Part shown: positions 7,963 to 17,031 of the stretch, piece by piece
Numbering within the stretch: the stretch's first letter is position 1
How the letters are laid out: each line of letters begins with the position of its first letter
Assembly: GCA_945866125.1 (NCBI GenBank)
Contig: CAMBFZ010000001.1
Location: forward strand, 1-64,000
Length of the DNA: 64,000 bases
From: Bordetella parapertussis
GTDB taxonomy: Bacteria > Pseudomonadota > Gammaproteobacteria > Burkholderiales > Burkholderiaceae_D
Direction of reading: 5' to 3'
Notes under the pieces: generated by a model
Database searches by the model: none
What the model was told of the DNA's origin: nothing
The model's input: only the letters and a program-made list of their open reading frames with translations
Position numbers and translations under genes: made by a program

Positions 7963-9048
7963 GTGGCGTATTCAGAATCCAGATTTGGTTATTCAAATGT
8001 TATTTATAACCTGGGCGCAGAGACTCTCCTGACGCCCAAATCTGCGTTGCTGGTGTCGGCTGAATCGACGGCCAATACCTTGCGGATCACGCAAACTCCG
8101 AGCGCATCGGCGCCGACTGACGTGACGACGATGGTGGCAGTGGGGCAGTTTTCTTATCGCGGCGCTAAGGCGACGCTGGCCGATGTGTCGGGCACGATGA
8201 CGGAGATCGTGACTTACCGTAATGGCGAGTTGATCAAACAAATCACGTTTGGTGCTGCATTTGATGTCAGCAAAATGGGGACGTCTTCCCAAGCTGAGGC
8301 GCTTACGCAGCAGGCCTATCGGCTCAATTTTTATGCCGGCAATGACCGCTTTGTTGGTTCTACCGCAGGATGGCAGACGGATCAGGTGATGGGGCTGAGC
8401 GGCGATGATATTTTTTATGGTTATGCCGGCAATGATTATTTCGACGGGGGCAGCGGCCTTGATACGGTGGTCTTGGTTGGCCGGCGTGTTGAATACACCA
8501 TTAAACAGGCTAATGCCATTGTTGATTTATCCGCTAACGCGAATGGGAAAACGCTAACTGGCTACACGGTGCAAGATAAAGTCGGTTTGCGCGACGATAC
8601 GGATACGCTGATCGGGATAGAGCGACTGCAGTTTAGCGATAAGACTTTGGCTCTGGATACTGCAGGTAATGCGGGCATGGCCTATCGTTTATATAAAGCT
8701 GCCTTTAATCGCATACCGGACACGACCGGGCTGGGGTATTGGATTACGAAGCTGGACCGTGGGATGGATTTAATTGAGGTGTCGGCGCGCTTTGTGGATT
8801 CGACTGAATTCCGTAGTTTGGTGGGCAGTAACCCGACTAATGCGCAGTTTTTGACCGAGGTTTATTCCAATGTATTGCAGCGCGATCCGGATGCGGCCGG
8901 CTACGCGTGGTGGCTGGGGCAGATGAGTAGTAACCCATCCAAAACCCGGCAGAAGGTGCTGGCTGATTTTTCGGAGTCTCCCGAAAATAAGGGCAATGTG
9001 GCGGACCTGATTGGCGCCGGCATTTTATTTGAGCCGCCAACGATCTGA
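7963..9048 (+). CDS. RTX/DUF4214 protein, probable T1SS substrate
   Basis: From a GTG at 7963 preceded by AGAAGGAG this encodes 361 residues. The frame is open further upstream to a possible ATG at 7804, but that extension reads as low-complexity translated leader. The N-terminal part (1-140) is an unassigned beta-rich region. An RTX stretch follows (about 145-168, GLSGDDIFYGYAGNDYFDGG) and then a DUF4214 domain (about 240-355). From the RTX stretch onward it parallels the protease at 173-1540, including a near-identical segment KTRQKVLADFSES. There is no signal peptide, so export by the adjacent T1SS is likely. Its activity is unknown; a surface or matrix protein is plausible. Confidence 0.8.
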   Translation: MAYSESRFGYSNVIYNLGAETLLTPKSALLVSAESTANTLRITQTPSASAPTDVTTMVAVGQFSYRGAKATLADVSGTMTEIVTYRNGELIKQITFGAAFDVSKMGTSSQAEALTQQAYRLNFYAGNDRFVGSTAGWQTDQVMGLSGDDIFYGYAGNDYFDGGSGLDTVVLVGRRVEYTIKQANAIVDLSANANGKTLTGYTVQDKVGLRDDTDTLIGIERLQFSDKTLALDTAGNAGMAYRLYKAAFNRIPDTTGLGYWITKLDRGMDLIEVSARFVDSTEFRSLVGSNPTNAQFLTEVYSNVLQRDPDAAGYAWWLGQMSSNPSKTRQKVLADFSESPENKGNVADLIGAGILFEPPTI

Positions 9049-9158
9049 GCAGATCGCCTCTGTTGTACCCCCCCAAAAAAAATTTCCGTATTTTTAATCC
9101 AGAGACGATTAAATATTTTCTGCACAAAGTCGACTTATCAGGACAGGATGAAGAATCG

Positions 9159-9176
9159 CCAGCATCCGGATGCTGG
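9159..9176. promoter_or_regulatory. Perfect 18-base palindrome upstream of RTX gene
   Basis: CCAGCATCC joins directly to its reverse complement GGATGCTGG with no loop. No T-run follows, so it is unlike a terminator. It lies 50 bases before the start codon of the 590-aa RTX protein and may be an operator. Confidence 0.4.
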
Positions 9177-9225
9177 ACTATGAGTCCGCTTGAAGCGGGC
9201 GCAACAATAAAGGATGTAACAGACC

Positions 9226-10998
9226 ATGGCCGACTACGACCGTTTGCAAAAATTTTATCTCGCTTTTTATGGCCGTCCTGCCGATCCCGGCGGGCTGAAT
9301 TATTGGGCTACGCAGATGGATAGCCGCTTCGATAATAACGATGAAGGACTTGCCTCGGCATTTGGTTCGGCAGATCAGACTGAATTTCGTGCACTGTACA
9401 GTTCGACGCCTGAGGTTGGTACGTTCATTGAAGCGATTTATCAAAATCTTTTTGGCCGCTCGGTTGAAGATACCGGGAGTATTTATTGGGCGGGTGTCTA
9501 TGAAGATTACTTGGAGAGTGGCTATTCGGAAGACGATACTCGGGCGATTATTATTGCGCGCATCATTGATGGCGCCAATGAATCCGATGCGCTGGGCATC
9601 ACCAACAAAACAATCGTCGCAAACGCATTTACGGATGAAATTACGGCCAGTGCCGCCTCAATTGGCGCCGATGATCTTGTGACGGCCAGGGCGTTGGTGG
9701 AGGGCGAGGGTACTGACGCCTGGCTGGCGGCGACGTTGCTGACGTTGGCAGATACGGTGGACACCATTGCAGCCAACGATACGATGGCAGAGTATCTGAC
9801 TATGTTGCAATATTTATCAACGCTGACCTCGGCATCGTCTGTGGTGGATGCGACCGTCAAGCTGTCCTATTCGACGACGGTGTTGGTGGAGTCGGAAGAA
9901 AACGTGGGCGCGATTGCGGACACTATTACGATCACCATTAGCGGGGATACATTTGCCGGCGCAGTCGGCGCCACCAATATCGGCAAGGTGAGTAATGTGC
10001 CGGCTGGATTGACGGCATCTTTGCTAAAAACATCGTCGACGACACTTTTACTCTCTTTAACGGGCAAGGCAACCTCGCATGCCTCGGCGAATTCTAGCTA
10101 CGGGCTAAAGCTCACGTTCTCTGATACGGATTTTACGGATACGCCCGCTAAAGAGGTAGACGGCGCTTATAAAGACAATCTGGTGGTGGGTTTTGCGGAT
10201 GCTTTTTTATCAGAGGTAGATGGTGTTCTGACCTCTGGTAGCGGGCAGATTACTGGCGCCATCACGATCAATGATGATGCCGATACCGTGATGATTGGCA
10301 CGAAAGCAGTCAGGCTAGTTGAAGGCGCCATGTCCGATGTGACATCGATTGATTTGAGCGGTGCGGAGGCCACCTCGACAACCGGAACAGCGACCGCAGG
10401 CAGTGTCTCGTATGTGGGGGATGAAAACGCCAACACCTATGAGGCGTCCTATCTCGGTGGGTCGATTCAGGGCGGCGACGGAAACGATACCTTGATTGGC
10501 GGTGCCGGTATCGATAAATTTGTTCTTTCTGCGACGGCTGATTTAAATGGTGTGGATCTGATCCAAAATTTTAAAATTGGCACGGGTGGCGATGTGCTGA
10601 ATTTATCGAAATTTTTAACAAAGACAGGCACCTCCAAGATTGCCTACCGTTATGCAAGCTCAGAAGACAGTAGCACTTGGGCGAGCGGCGATGTGCTGGT
10701 TGTAGAAGGTGCCGATCTGACGACGCCGGCGTCGATCGCGGCATTGTTTGATACCGATGGCGACGGCCTCGATAGTGTGGCGCCGCTTGCCACGCCAACG
10801 AGCATCAGAAAGGCGGTTGTGATTACCGCTGATTTGACCGGAGACGCGCTGATCTGGTATCTCGTCAAGTCAGCAAATATTAATACGACCATCACGGAAG
10901 AGAATGTTGTGCTTGAGGGCGAAATCACGAAGGTAGGCATCCTGGAAGGCCTCAACACGTTCAGCTTGCTGCCTTTTGTGATCGGTAATTTCGCCTAG
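9226..10998 (+). CDS. Large RTX protein with N-terminal DUF4214 domain, probable T1SS substrate
   Basis: This 590-aa acidic protein, rich in Thr, Ser, Ala and Asp, starts at an ATG with AAAGGATG upstream. The N-terminus is a DUF4214 unit (1-115) with FYLAFYGRPADPGGLNYWA and a second half-repeat IYQNLFGRSVEDTGSIYWA. A long helical and beta-rich region with an Ig-like stretch follows (about 200-370). A single RTX block GGDGNDTLIGGAG lies near residues 410-430, and a C-terminal region of about 150 residues may hold the uncleaved type I signal. The order of DUF4214 and RTX is the reverse of the other two substrates. It could be a surface-layer or adhesin-like protein; this is inference. Confidence 0.82.
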   Translation: MADYDRLQKFYLAFYGRPADPGGLNYWATQMDSRFDNNDEGLASAFGSADQTEFRALYSSTPEVGTFIEAIYQNLFGRSVEDTGSIYWAGVYEDYLESGYSEDDTRAIIIARIIDGANESDALGITNKTIVANAFTDEITASAASIGADDLVTARALVEGEGTDAWLAATLLTLADTVDTIAANDTMAEYLTMLQYLSTLTSASSVVDATVKLSYSTTVLVESEENVGAIADTITITISGDTFAGAVGATNIGKVSNVPAGLTASLLKTSSTTLLLSLTGKATSHASANSSYGLKLTFSDTDFTDTPAKEVDGAYKDNLVVGFADAFLSEVDGVLTSGSGQITGAITINDDADTVMIGTKAVRLVEGAMSDVTSIDLSGAEATSTTGTATAGSVSYVGDENANTYEASYLGGSIQGGDGNDTLIGGAGIDKFVLSATADLNGVDLIQNFKIGTGGDVLNLSKFLTKTGTSKIAYRYASSEDSSTWASGDVLVVEGADLTTPASIAALFDTDGDGLDSVAPLATPTSIRKAVVITADLTGDALIWYLVKSANINTTITEENVVLEGEITKVGILEGLNTFSLLPFVIGNFA

Positions 10999-11022
10999 CG
11001 AGAGCGAGGCAAGTCAGCGAGT

Positions 11023-12483
11023 TCAAGGTGCCGATTTAAAGTACGCGCCCACGCGTTGCAGGTCTTCGCCATTGAGCACGCCGGCTGCATAGCGCAACTG
11101 CAGATAAGCAGTCAGGTAGCCGTAGCGCGCTTGCGCTAAGTCGCGCCGGGTGGTGAACAATTGTTGTTCTGCGTTGAGCAGATCAAGATTGACACGGATC
11201 CCGGCGGTGACACTTTTTTTCGTCGCATCAATGACCTGCAAGGCAGATTGCTCGGCTTTGGCAAGCGCGATGATGCGTGACTGCGTGGTGCTCACTAGCC
11301 GGTGCTGCTTACGTAATTCCACCAACACTTTATTGATCTTTGCAGCCAGATCGGCCTTGGCGCGATCAAGATTGGACAGGGCTTGCAGGACAGTGGCATT
11401 CACGCCTCCGCCGGAATAAATGGGCAGCGTCATCTGCACGCCGATGCTGCGCGTGGTGGATTCCTGGTTGTAGGTAAACAGAGAATCAGAGGAAGATTTA
11501 TTCAGACTCGCCACGAGATCAACGCGTGGCAGATGACCTGCTTCGGCTCTTTTGATTTCCTGTTCTGCCGAGGTGACGAGATAGCGTTGCGAGACGATTT
11601 CGGCATTGGTGCGCAATGCCAGCTCTTCCCATTCTGGGTAATCATCCGGCGTCAGGCTAAAAAATTCGGTATACGCCTCGAGGCTGTCGATCGGTGTGTT
11701 GAAGGGGCCGGTGATGGTCATGAGCTTGCGCCGCATGGTCTCGACATTGTCTTCCGCTTCGAGCAATTGGGCCTGCGCTAATTCGAAGCGTGCCTGTGTT
11801 TCGAGTACGTCGGTTTTGGTGCCTTCGCCTTTTTCAAATTTGCGCTGGTTGGTGGTCTGATTTTCTTTCAGAGCATTACGCTGGGCAGTGGCAAGGCGAA
11901 TCTGATCTTGCGCAAACAGTGTGTCGACGTAGGCCGCAAACAAGCGGCTGATGAGTTCTTGAGTCCGACCCACGAAGACCGCTTCGCTGTAGTCGGTTTG
12001 GGCTGAGCTCTGCCGAAATCGTGCCTCTGCGTCGGCGTTATAGAGGGGCTGACGCAGCGATAGGGTGGCGACGTTACTCACGTAATCCGGGCTGTCACGT
12101 GAAATGCGACCCGCGTTCGTGATCGTGCGCTCCGCCATGTTTTTGCTCAGGTTGAAGGACATGCCGATATTGGGTAATAGCGCAGCACGTGCAATCGCAG
12201 ATGCACGTCCGGCCGCAGCATTTTCGTGAATGGCGGACTGATAAGTCTGGTCGTTTTGGAGTGCCGCTTCAAGCGCCTGAATCAGATTCATCCCGATCGC
12301 GGATGGGCTCGCGATCAGCGAAGTCATTGCCAACGACACGGTGACGGCAAGCAGCGTGCGCTTTCCTGCTGAAGCGCCACAGCGCGTTGATGTTGAACAG
12401 GGTGACATTATTTTTTTTATATCGTTAGACATGGACGTAATTTTGGAAAAATCAGCTGCAATGCTCTCAGAATGGCAATGCAT
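11023..12483 (-). CDS. TolC-family outer membrane channel of the T1SS
   Basis: This protein of up to 486 residues matches the outer membrane efflux (TolC) fold. After a hydrophobic signal segment (about 42-62, LLAVTVSLAMTSLIAS) comes the mature start MNLIQALEAALQNDQTYQSA, then two duplicated alpha-hairpin/beta-strand halves ending in LRYAAGVLNGEDLQ. It would form the trimeric exit duct docking on the HlyD-type adaptor. It faces the 590-aa RTX gene tail to tail, 24 bases apart. The start is uncertain: ATG codons at 12432 and 12408 would shorten the long tail before the signal peptide, and none has a good ribosome-binding site. Confidence 0.9.
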   Translation of the reverse strand: MHCHSESIAADFSKITSMSNDIKKIMSPCSTSTRCGASAGKRTLLAVTVSLAMTSLIASPSAIGMNLIQALEAALQNDQTYQSAIHENAAAGRASAIARAALLPNIGMSFNLSKNMAERTITNAGRISRDSPDYVSNVATLSLRQPLYNADAEARFRQSSAQTDYSEAVFVGRTQELISRLFAAYVDTLFAQDQIRLATAQRNALKENQTTNQRKFEKGEGTKTDVLETQARFELAQAQLLEAEDNVETMRRKLMTITGPFNTPIDSLEAYTEFFSLTPDDYPEWEELALRTNAEIVSQRYLVTSAEQEIKRAEAGHLPRVDLVASLNKSSSDSLFTYNQESTTRSIGVQMTLPIYSGGGVNATVLQALSNLDRAKADLAAKINKVLVELRKQHRLVSTTQSRIIALAKAEQSALQVIDATKKSVTAGIRVNLDLLNAEQQLFTTRRDLAQARYGYLTAYLQLRYAAGVLNGEDLQRVGAYFKSAP

Positions 12484-12566
12484 TAGAGGTCAATTAATGC
12501 AGTAACAATATTGTGCCGTTTCGGACCCAGGTATTGTGATCGCCGTCACATTGTACTTGATCATAC

Positions 12567-13670
12567 TTACCCGACTTGTATGCCCGTCAATAGCTTCTTC
12601 ACCGGCGCCGGCAAGGCGGCCGAACCAATGCCTTTGAGCGGCACCCACTGATAGCCACCTTGCCCGGCAAAAGAAAATCTCCGCAACAAGTTGATCTGCA
12701 CCGGTTTGACATGCAATTTGTAATGCGTAAAGCCGTGCGAAAAATCGGTCAGTAAGGCAAAGGATTCGATCTCGCCAAATTCAACTAACGCAACTTCGAG
12801 CGCATGCCGCGAGACGCTCTCCGACATAAGCGAAGACTGCATCCGACTCAGCTCAGGCAGTGACAATAAACCACCCCAGATGCCGTAACCGGGACGTTGC
12901 TCGAGCAGTACCTCGCCTTGGTGTAGCACCACCAGCATCACGGTTGATTTTTCGGGGATCGCTTTTTTGGGTTTGCGTTCGGGAAGTTCGGCAGTGCGCC
13001 CACTGGCAGCGGCGACGCAGCGTGCTTGCAGCGGACAGGTTTCACAGAGCGGCTTGGTGCGTGTGCAGAGGGTTGCGCCGAGATCCATCAGGCCTTGGGT
13101 ATAGGACTCGATATCGCGCTCGGGCATGAGCGCCTCGGCGCGTTCCCACAATAAATTTTCAACCCGCTTTTCGCCGGGATAGCCAGCAATGCCAAAGGCA
13201 CGGCAAAAAACGCGCTTGACGTTGCCATCTAAAATGGCAGCGCGCGCGCCATACGCAAAGGCTGCAACCGCGGCCGCGGTTGATCTGCCGATGCCGGGCA
13301 GTGTAACGAGCACACTTACGTCGGATGGAAATACGCCGTCGTGCAACGTGACGACAGCCTGCGCGCATTGATGCAAATTACGTGCGCGGGTGTAGTAGCC
13401 CAGACCGCTCCATTGCGCCATGATTTCTTCGACGGGTGCCGCAGCTAGAGCAGCGACGGTGGGGAAGCTTTCCAAAAAACGCACGTAGTAAGGAATGACC
13501 GCAGCGACCTGTGTCTGCTGCAGCATGATTTCAGAGAGCCAGATGCGGTAGGGGTCACGCGTATTTTGCCAGGGCAGTTGATGGCGGCCGTGCTGCTTTT
13601 GCCAAGCGATGAGGTCGGCCGAAAAGCTGGCATCGACAGGTGGTTCAAGCGCTTGCAGCAGTTTTTTCAT
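12567..13670 (-). CDS. mutY: Adenine DNA glycosylase MutY
   Basis: MutY removes adenine mispaired with 8-oxoguanine. The chosen ATG at 13670 (MKKLLQALEP) has AGAGGG upstream and leaves 8 bases after the mutM stop; longer starts would overlap mutM. It shows the catalytic Glu in LSEIMLQQTQV, the helix-hairpin-helix LPGIGRSTAAAV, the catalytic Asp in GLMDLGATLC, and a [4Fe-4S] loop with Cys spacing 6-2-5 (CTRTKPLCETCPLQARC). A C-terminal Nudix-like domain that recognises 8-oxoG follows (VLLEQRPGYGIWGGLLSLPE). Length (367 aa) is normal. It forms an apparent oxidative-damage operon with mutM. Confidence 0.95.
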   Translation of the reverse strand: MKKLLQALEPPVDASFSADLIAWQKQHGRHQLPWQNTRDPYRIWLSEIMLQQTQVAAVIPYYVRFLESFPTVAALAAAPVEEIMAQWSGLGYYTRARNLHQCAQAVVTLHDGVFPSDVSVLVTLPGIGRSTAAAVAAFAYGARAAILDGNVKRVFCRAFGIAGYPGEKRVENLLWERAEALMPERDIESYTQGLMDLGATLCTRTKPLCETCPLQARCVAAASGRTAELPERKPKKAIPEKSTVMLVVLHQGEVLLEQRPGYGIWGGLLSLPELSRMQSSLMSESVSRHALEVALVEFGEIESFALLTDFSHGFTHYKLHVKPVQINLLRRFSFAGQGGYQWVPLKGIGSAALPAPVKKLLTGIQVG

Positions 13671-13678
13671 GGGACCCT

Positions 13679-14500
13679 CTAGTGCTGACAGCGCACGCAG
13701 TAAAACGTCGCGCGTTGGCCTTGCATGATGCGCCGTACCGGTGTGCTGCATTGCCGGCACGGCTTGGCTTCGCGGTCATAGACAAAATAATTTTGCTGAA
13801 AATAGCCGGACTGCCCATCGGCGCCAATAAAATCGCGCAAACTGCTGCCGCCTTGCTCGATGGCCGCGCGCAGTACTCTTTGTATCGCAACCGCTAGTGT
13901 CGCATAGCGGGGGCGGGCAATCCGCTGCGCGGCGGTGTTGGGGTGGATGCCGGCTTCGAATAAACTTTCCGACGCGTAGATATTACCTACCCCAACGACG
14001 ACGTCGCCCGCTAGCAGTACTTGTTTGATGGCGGCACTGCGATTGCGCGTTTGTTGATGCAGTAGCGTGCCTAAGTCGGGGTGGATGAGCGGCTCGACAC
14101 CGAGGCTGCGCAAGAGCAGATGCGATTCGATGTCGCCGTCTTTGTTGTCATGCCAGAGTACGGCACCGAAGCGACGCGGATCGGTCAGGCGCATGGTGGA
14201 TTGGGCCAGAACCAGATCGAAGTGATCATGCTTTTCTGGCAAATGTCCGGTGGGTAAAATTCGCAAATGGCCGGACATGCCAAGATGAATGATGAGCGTG
14301 CCATGTTGAAAATGAATCAACAGATATTTACCGCGCCGGCCGGTAGTAGTAACGGCACGACCCTGCAAAAGCCCGGCCAGAGCGGGTGGAAATGGCCAGC
14401 GCAGGCCGCTGCGACGCACAATAACGCCGGTGACGACGCGGCCTTCAAGGTGCGGCGCGATGCCGCGGCGGGTGACTTCTACTTCGGGGAGCTCGGGCAT
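13679..14500 (-). CDS. mutM: Formamidopyrimidine-DNA glycosylase MutM (Fpg)
   Basis: This 273-aa bifunctional glycosylase/AP lyase excises 8-oxoguanine and formamidopyrimidines. The start MPELPEVEV gives the N-terminal Pro nucleophile and Glu3 of the mature enzyme. The conserved Lys in GRRGKYLLIHF, the helix-two-turn-helix region with VVGVGNIYASESLF, and a C-terminal zinc finger (two CxxC pairs, CRQC and CVRC, 16 residues apart) are all present. Length is typical. It lies upstream of mutY and is divergent from the TPR gene, with 122 bases up to the latter's likely start. Confidence 0.97.
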   Translation of the reverse strand: MPELPEVEVTRRGIAPHLEGRVVTGVIVRRSGLRWPFPPALAGLLQGRAVTTTGRRGKYLLIHFQHGTLIIHLGMSGHLRILPTGHLPEKHDHFDLVLAQSTMRLTDPRRFGAVLWHDNKDGDIESHLLLRSLGVEPLIHPDLGTLLHQQTRNRSAAIKQVLLAGDVVVGVGNIYASESLFEAGIHPNTAAQRIARPRYATLAVAIQRVLRAAIEQGGSSLRDFIGADGQSGYFQQNYFVYDREAKPCRQCSTPVRRIMQGQRATFYCVRCQH

Positions 14501-14622
14501 GAATAAGGAATGGGTTAGCCGTTTGCAGCGACGGGCAACGGCAGATTGTGCTTTCGTCGTAAAATCATCGCTTGATTATTGTTGAAACCACCCCGCAGAT
14601 TGTGTGCGAACAGGACAGCCCT

Positions 14623-16377
14623 TTGAAAAAACTTTCACGCATTTTAACTCTCTCGGCTTTGATGAGCGCTCCCTTCGTCGCGCACGCTGAGCCCGATGAT
14701 GATTTGAATCTTCCCTTGGGTAGCAATCCTATCGCGATCAGCCAAACCGAGGTGCTGCCTTCGGTGCTGATGTCGGAAGAATTGATGTTCAAGTATTTGT
14801 CGGCTGAACTCGCCGATCAGCGTGGCAATGCATTTGCTGCGTATTCAACCATGCTGTCGATTGCGCGCACAACGCGTGACCCGCGACTGGCACGCCGTGC
14901 TGTCGAGATGGCAATGAAAGGTAAGCTGGTTGTCGAGGCCTTGAAAGCGGCTCGCGCATGGCAAGAAATCTCACCGCAGTCGGGCGAAGTGGCGCAACTC
15001 GTGCTGAGCTTGCAGCTGGCGACGAATCAGACCGAGGAAGCAAAAAAAGTCTTGGCTAAGCGCTTGGCGGGAGCTACGGCACAATCTTTGCCGGGCACAG
15101 TCGCCGAGGTGCAGCGGTTGTTGTCGCGGATGACGGACAAAGCGAAATCAGCCAGCCTGCTGCGTGAGCTGCTGGAGCCGTATCGTGATTCTCTCGATGT
15201 GCGGCTGACCCTGGCGCAGATGGCCATGGTGGCGGGCGATCAGACGCTGGCATTGCGCGAAGCGCGGGACGCGCTCGCAAAAAATCCTGCGTCTGAGCTT
15301 GCGGCATTAACGTTAGCCCAAGTGACCCTCGATAAAACTGAGGCAGCCACCATGCTGGGCGCGTTCTTGCAAAAAAATCCCGCTGCACGCGAGGTTCGCA
15401 TGGCGCTGGGACGCATGCTGTTTGAACAGAGCAAAATCCCTGAGGCTAAAAAAGAATTTAAAGTTTTGTTGGATCAAAATCCGCAAGACCAGACGGCTTT
15501 GTATGCGTTGGGTTTGTTGTCGGTGCAGGTGAGCGATCTGGCTGATGCAGAAACGTATTTGTCGGCTTATATTAAAAACCTGCAGGGCAAACCTGACCGT
15601 GAGCGCGACGCCACGCAGGCACTGATGGTGCTGACGCAAATTGCCGAAGACCGCGGGGATATTGCGTCGGCTTTGCAATGGATTAATCTGGTCGAGCCGA
15701 CCGGGCAAAATAATTATCTCGGTGCAGTGTTGAAGCGCGCGCAGCTGATCGCCAAAGACGGCAAGCTCGCACAGGCGCGCCAGATTTTAAGTGAGATGGA
15801 TGTGGAAAGTGATGATGACCGTATTCGACTCATCATCGGTGAGGCGCAGCTGCTGCGGGACGCGAATCAGTTGGGAGAATCCATTCGGCTGCTCAATGAA
15901 GCATTGGACCGTTTTCCTGACAATACCGACTTGCTTTACGAGCAGGCGATGGTGGTGGAAAAAAATAATCAGTTCGATTTGATGGAGCAGTCGCTACGCA
16001 AAATTATTGCGCTGACACCCGACAATCAGCATGCGTATAACGCGTTGGGTTATTCGTTCGCCGAGCGTAATGTTCGCTTGCCTGAGGCGTATGACCTGAT
16101 CAAAAAGGCGCTGTCGCTGGCGCCCGATGATGCCTACATCATGGACAGTATGGGGTGGGTAGAATTCCGTTTGGGTCGTCTTGAGAGCGCAGAAGAAATT
16201 TTGCGTCGTGCGTATGCGATCAAGCCGGATGCCGAAGTAGCGGTGCATCTGGGCGAGGTATTGTGGATGCGCGGTCGCGAGGAAGAGGCGAAAAAACTCT
16301 GGCGTATCGCCAACGGCAAAGACCCGAAAAATGAATCGCTCAAGGGTACGTTGCAGCGTTTGCAGATTAAACTTTGA
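14623..16377 (+). CDS. Exported TPR-repeat protein
   Basis: This tetratricopeptide protein of about 584 residues lies next to lolB, as in many Burkholderiales. I chose a TTG at 14623 because it gives a clean signal peptide (MKKLSRILTLSALMSAPFVAHA) and has AGGACAG upstream; another TTG lies at 14572. At least ten TPR-like helix pairs follow, for example NAFAAYSTMLSIARTTRDP near the start, and NAYIMD-type helices with DAYIMDSMGWVEFRLGRLE near the end. The mature protein is probably periplasmic or bound to the outer membrane and serves as a scaffold. Its end overlaps the lolB start region. The precise function is not established. Confidence 0.88.
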   Translation: MKKLSRILTLSALMSAPFVAHAEPDDDLNLPLGSNPIAISQTEVLPSVLMSEELMFKYLSAELADQRGNAFAAYSTMLSIARTTRDPRLARRAVEMAMKGKLVVEALKAARAWQEISPQSGEVAQLVLSLQLATNQTEEAKKVLAKRLAGATAQSLPGTVAEVQRLLSRMTDKAKSASLLRELLEPYRDSLDVRLTLAQMAMVAGDQTLALREARDALAKNPASELAALTLAQVTLDKTEAATMLGAFLQKNPAAREVRMALGRMLFEQSKIPEAKKEFKVLLDQNPQDQTALYALGLLSVQVSDLADAETYLSAYIKNLQGKPDRERDATQALMVLTQIAEDRGDIASALQWINLVEPTGQNNYLGAVLKRAQLIAKDGKLAQARQILSEMDVESDDDRIRLIIGEAQLLRDANQLGESIRLLNEALDRFPDNTDLLYEQAMVVEKNNQFDLMEQSLRKIIALTPDNQHAYNALGYSFAERNVRLPEAYDLIKKALSLAPDDAYIMDSMGWVEFRLGRLESAEEILRRAYAIKPDAEVAVHLGEVLWMRGREEEAKKLWRIANGKDPKNESLKGTLQRLQIKL

Positions 16378-16385
16378 GTGTGTGC

Positions 16386-16967
16386 GTGAAGCGGATTCTG
16401 ATTGTCGCGGTGCTGATGCTGCTCAGCGCTTGCGGCACGCTGGTGCCGCCGTCTGGCCCACCGCAGTCACTGAACTATCACGATGACATCAGTCTTGCCG
16501 GCAGGTTGTCGGTGAGCTTTCAGCAGGATGGCAAGGCACGATCGGTGCAGGGCAAGTTTAGCTGGACGCAAACGAAAGACCAGACCGATATCGCGCTGTA
16601 TTCGCCACTCGGCCAGACGATGGCAAAAATTGCGGTAGCACCGGGCGTGGCGCGCTTGCAGCAAGCGGGGGAGCCTGTGCGCGAGGCGACTGATATCGCC
16701 GAGCTGACGGCGCAGACCTTGGGTTGGCCCATGCCGGTTGCAGGCTTGCGCGAGTGGTTGCAGGGGTTTGCGCAGGTGGGCACGCAGCGTAAGGCCGCCC
16801 CGGAGGGCTTTACCCGTGAGGGCTGGACGGTGCGTTATGTGAGCTGGCAGGGAGAGCCGTCGGATGGTGTGGGTGTGTATCCAAAGCGGATTGATCTGCG
16901 GCGTCTGAGCGCCGAGGCCGGTGAGATCGGCTTGCGGATCGTGATTGATAGCTGGCAGCCTGAATGA
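16386..16967 (+). CDS. lolB: Outer-membrane lipoprotein receptor LolB
   Basis: LolB accepts lipoproteins from LolA and inserts them into the outer membrane. A GTG at 16386 gives a compact lipoprotein signal (VKRILIVAVLMLLSACG) with lipobox Leu-Ser-Ala-Cys; upstream GTG and TTG codons at 16380 and 16374 are alternatives. The mature part carries the family signature of a beta-barrel opening with LAGRLSVSFQQDGKARSVQG and containing LYSPLGQTMAKI and GWPMPVAGLREWLQG. It is co-directional with, and almost overlaps, the TPR gene, and precedes ispE, a common arrangement in beta- and gammaproteobacteria. Confidence 0.92.
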   Translation: MKRILIVAVLMLLSACGTLVPPSGPPQSLNYHDDISLAGRLSVSFQQDGKARSVQGKFSWTQTKDQTDIALYSPLGQTMAKIAVAPGVARLQQAGEPVREATDIAELTAQTLGWPMPVAGLREWLQGFAQVGTQRKAAPEGFTREGWTVRYVSWQGEPSDGVGVYPKRIDLRRLSAEAGEIGLRIVIDSWQPE

Positions 16968-17031
16968 GCGCGCAGCGTCCAAGATCCCCGCTGAGCCCGC
17001 AACAAAATTAAGCACACCACCTGCGTCCGCG

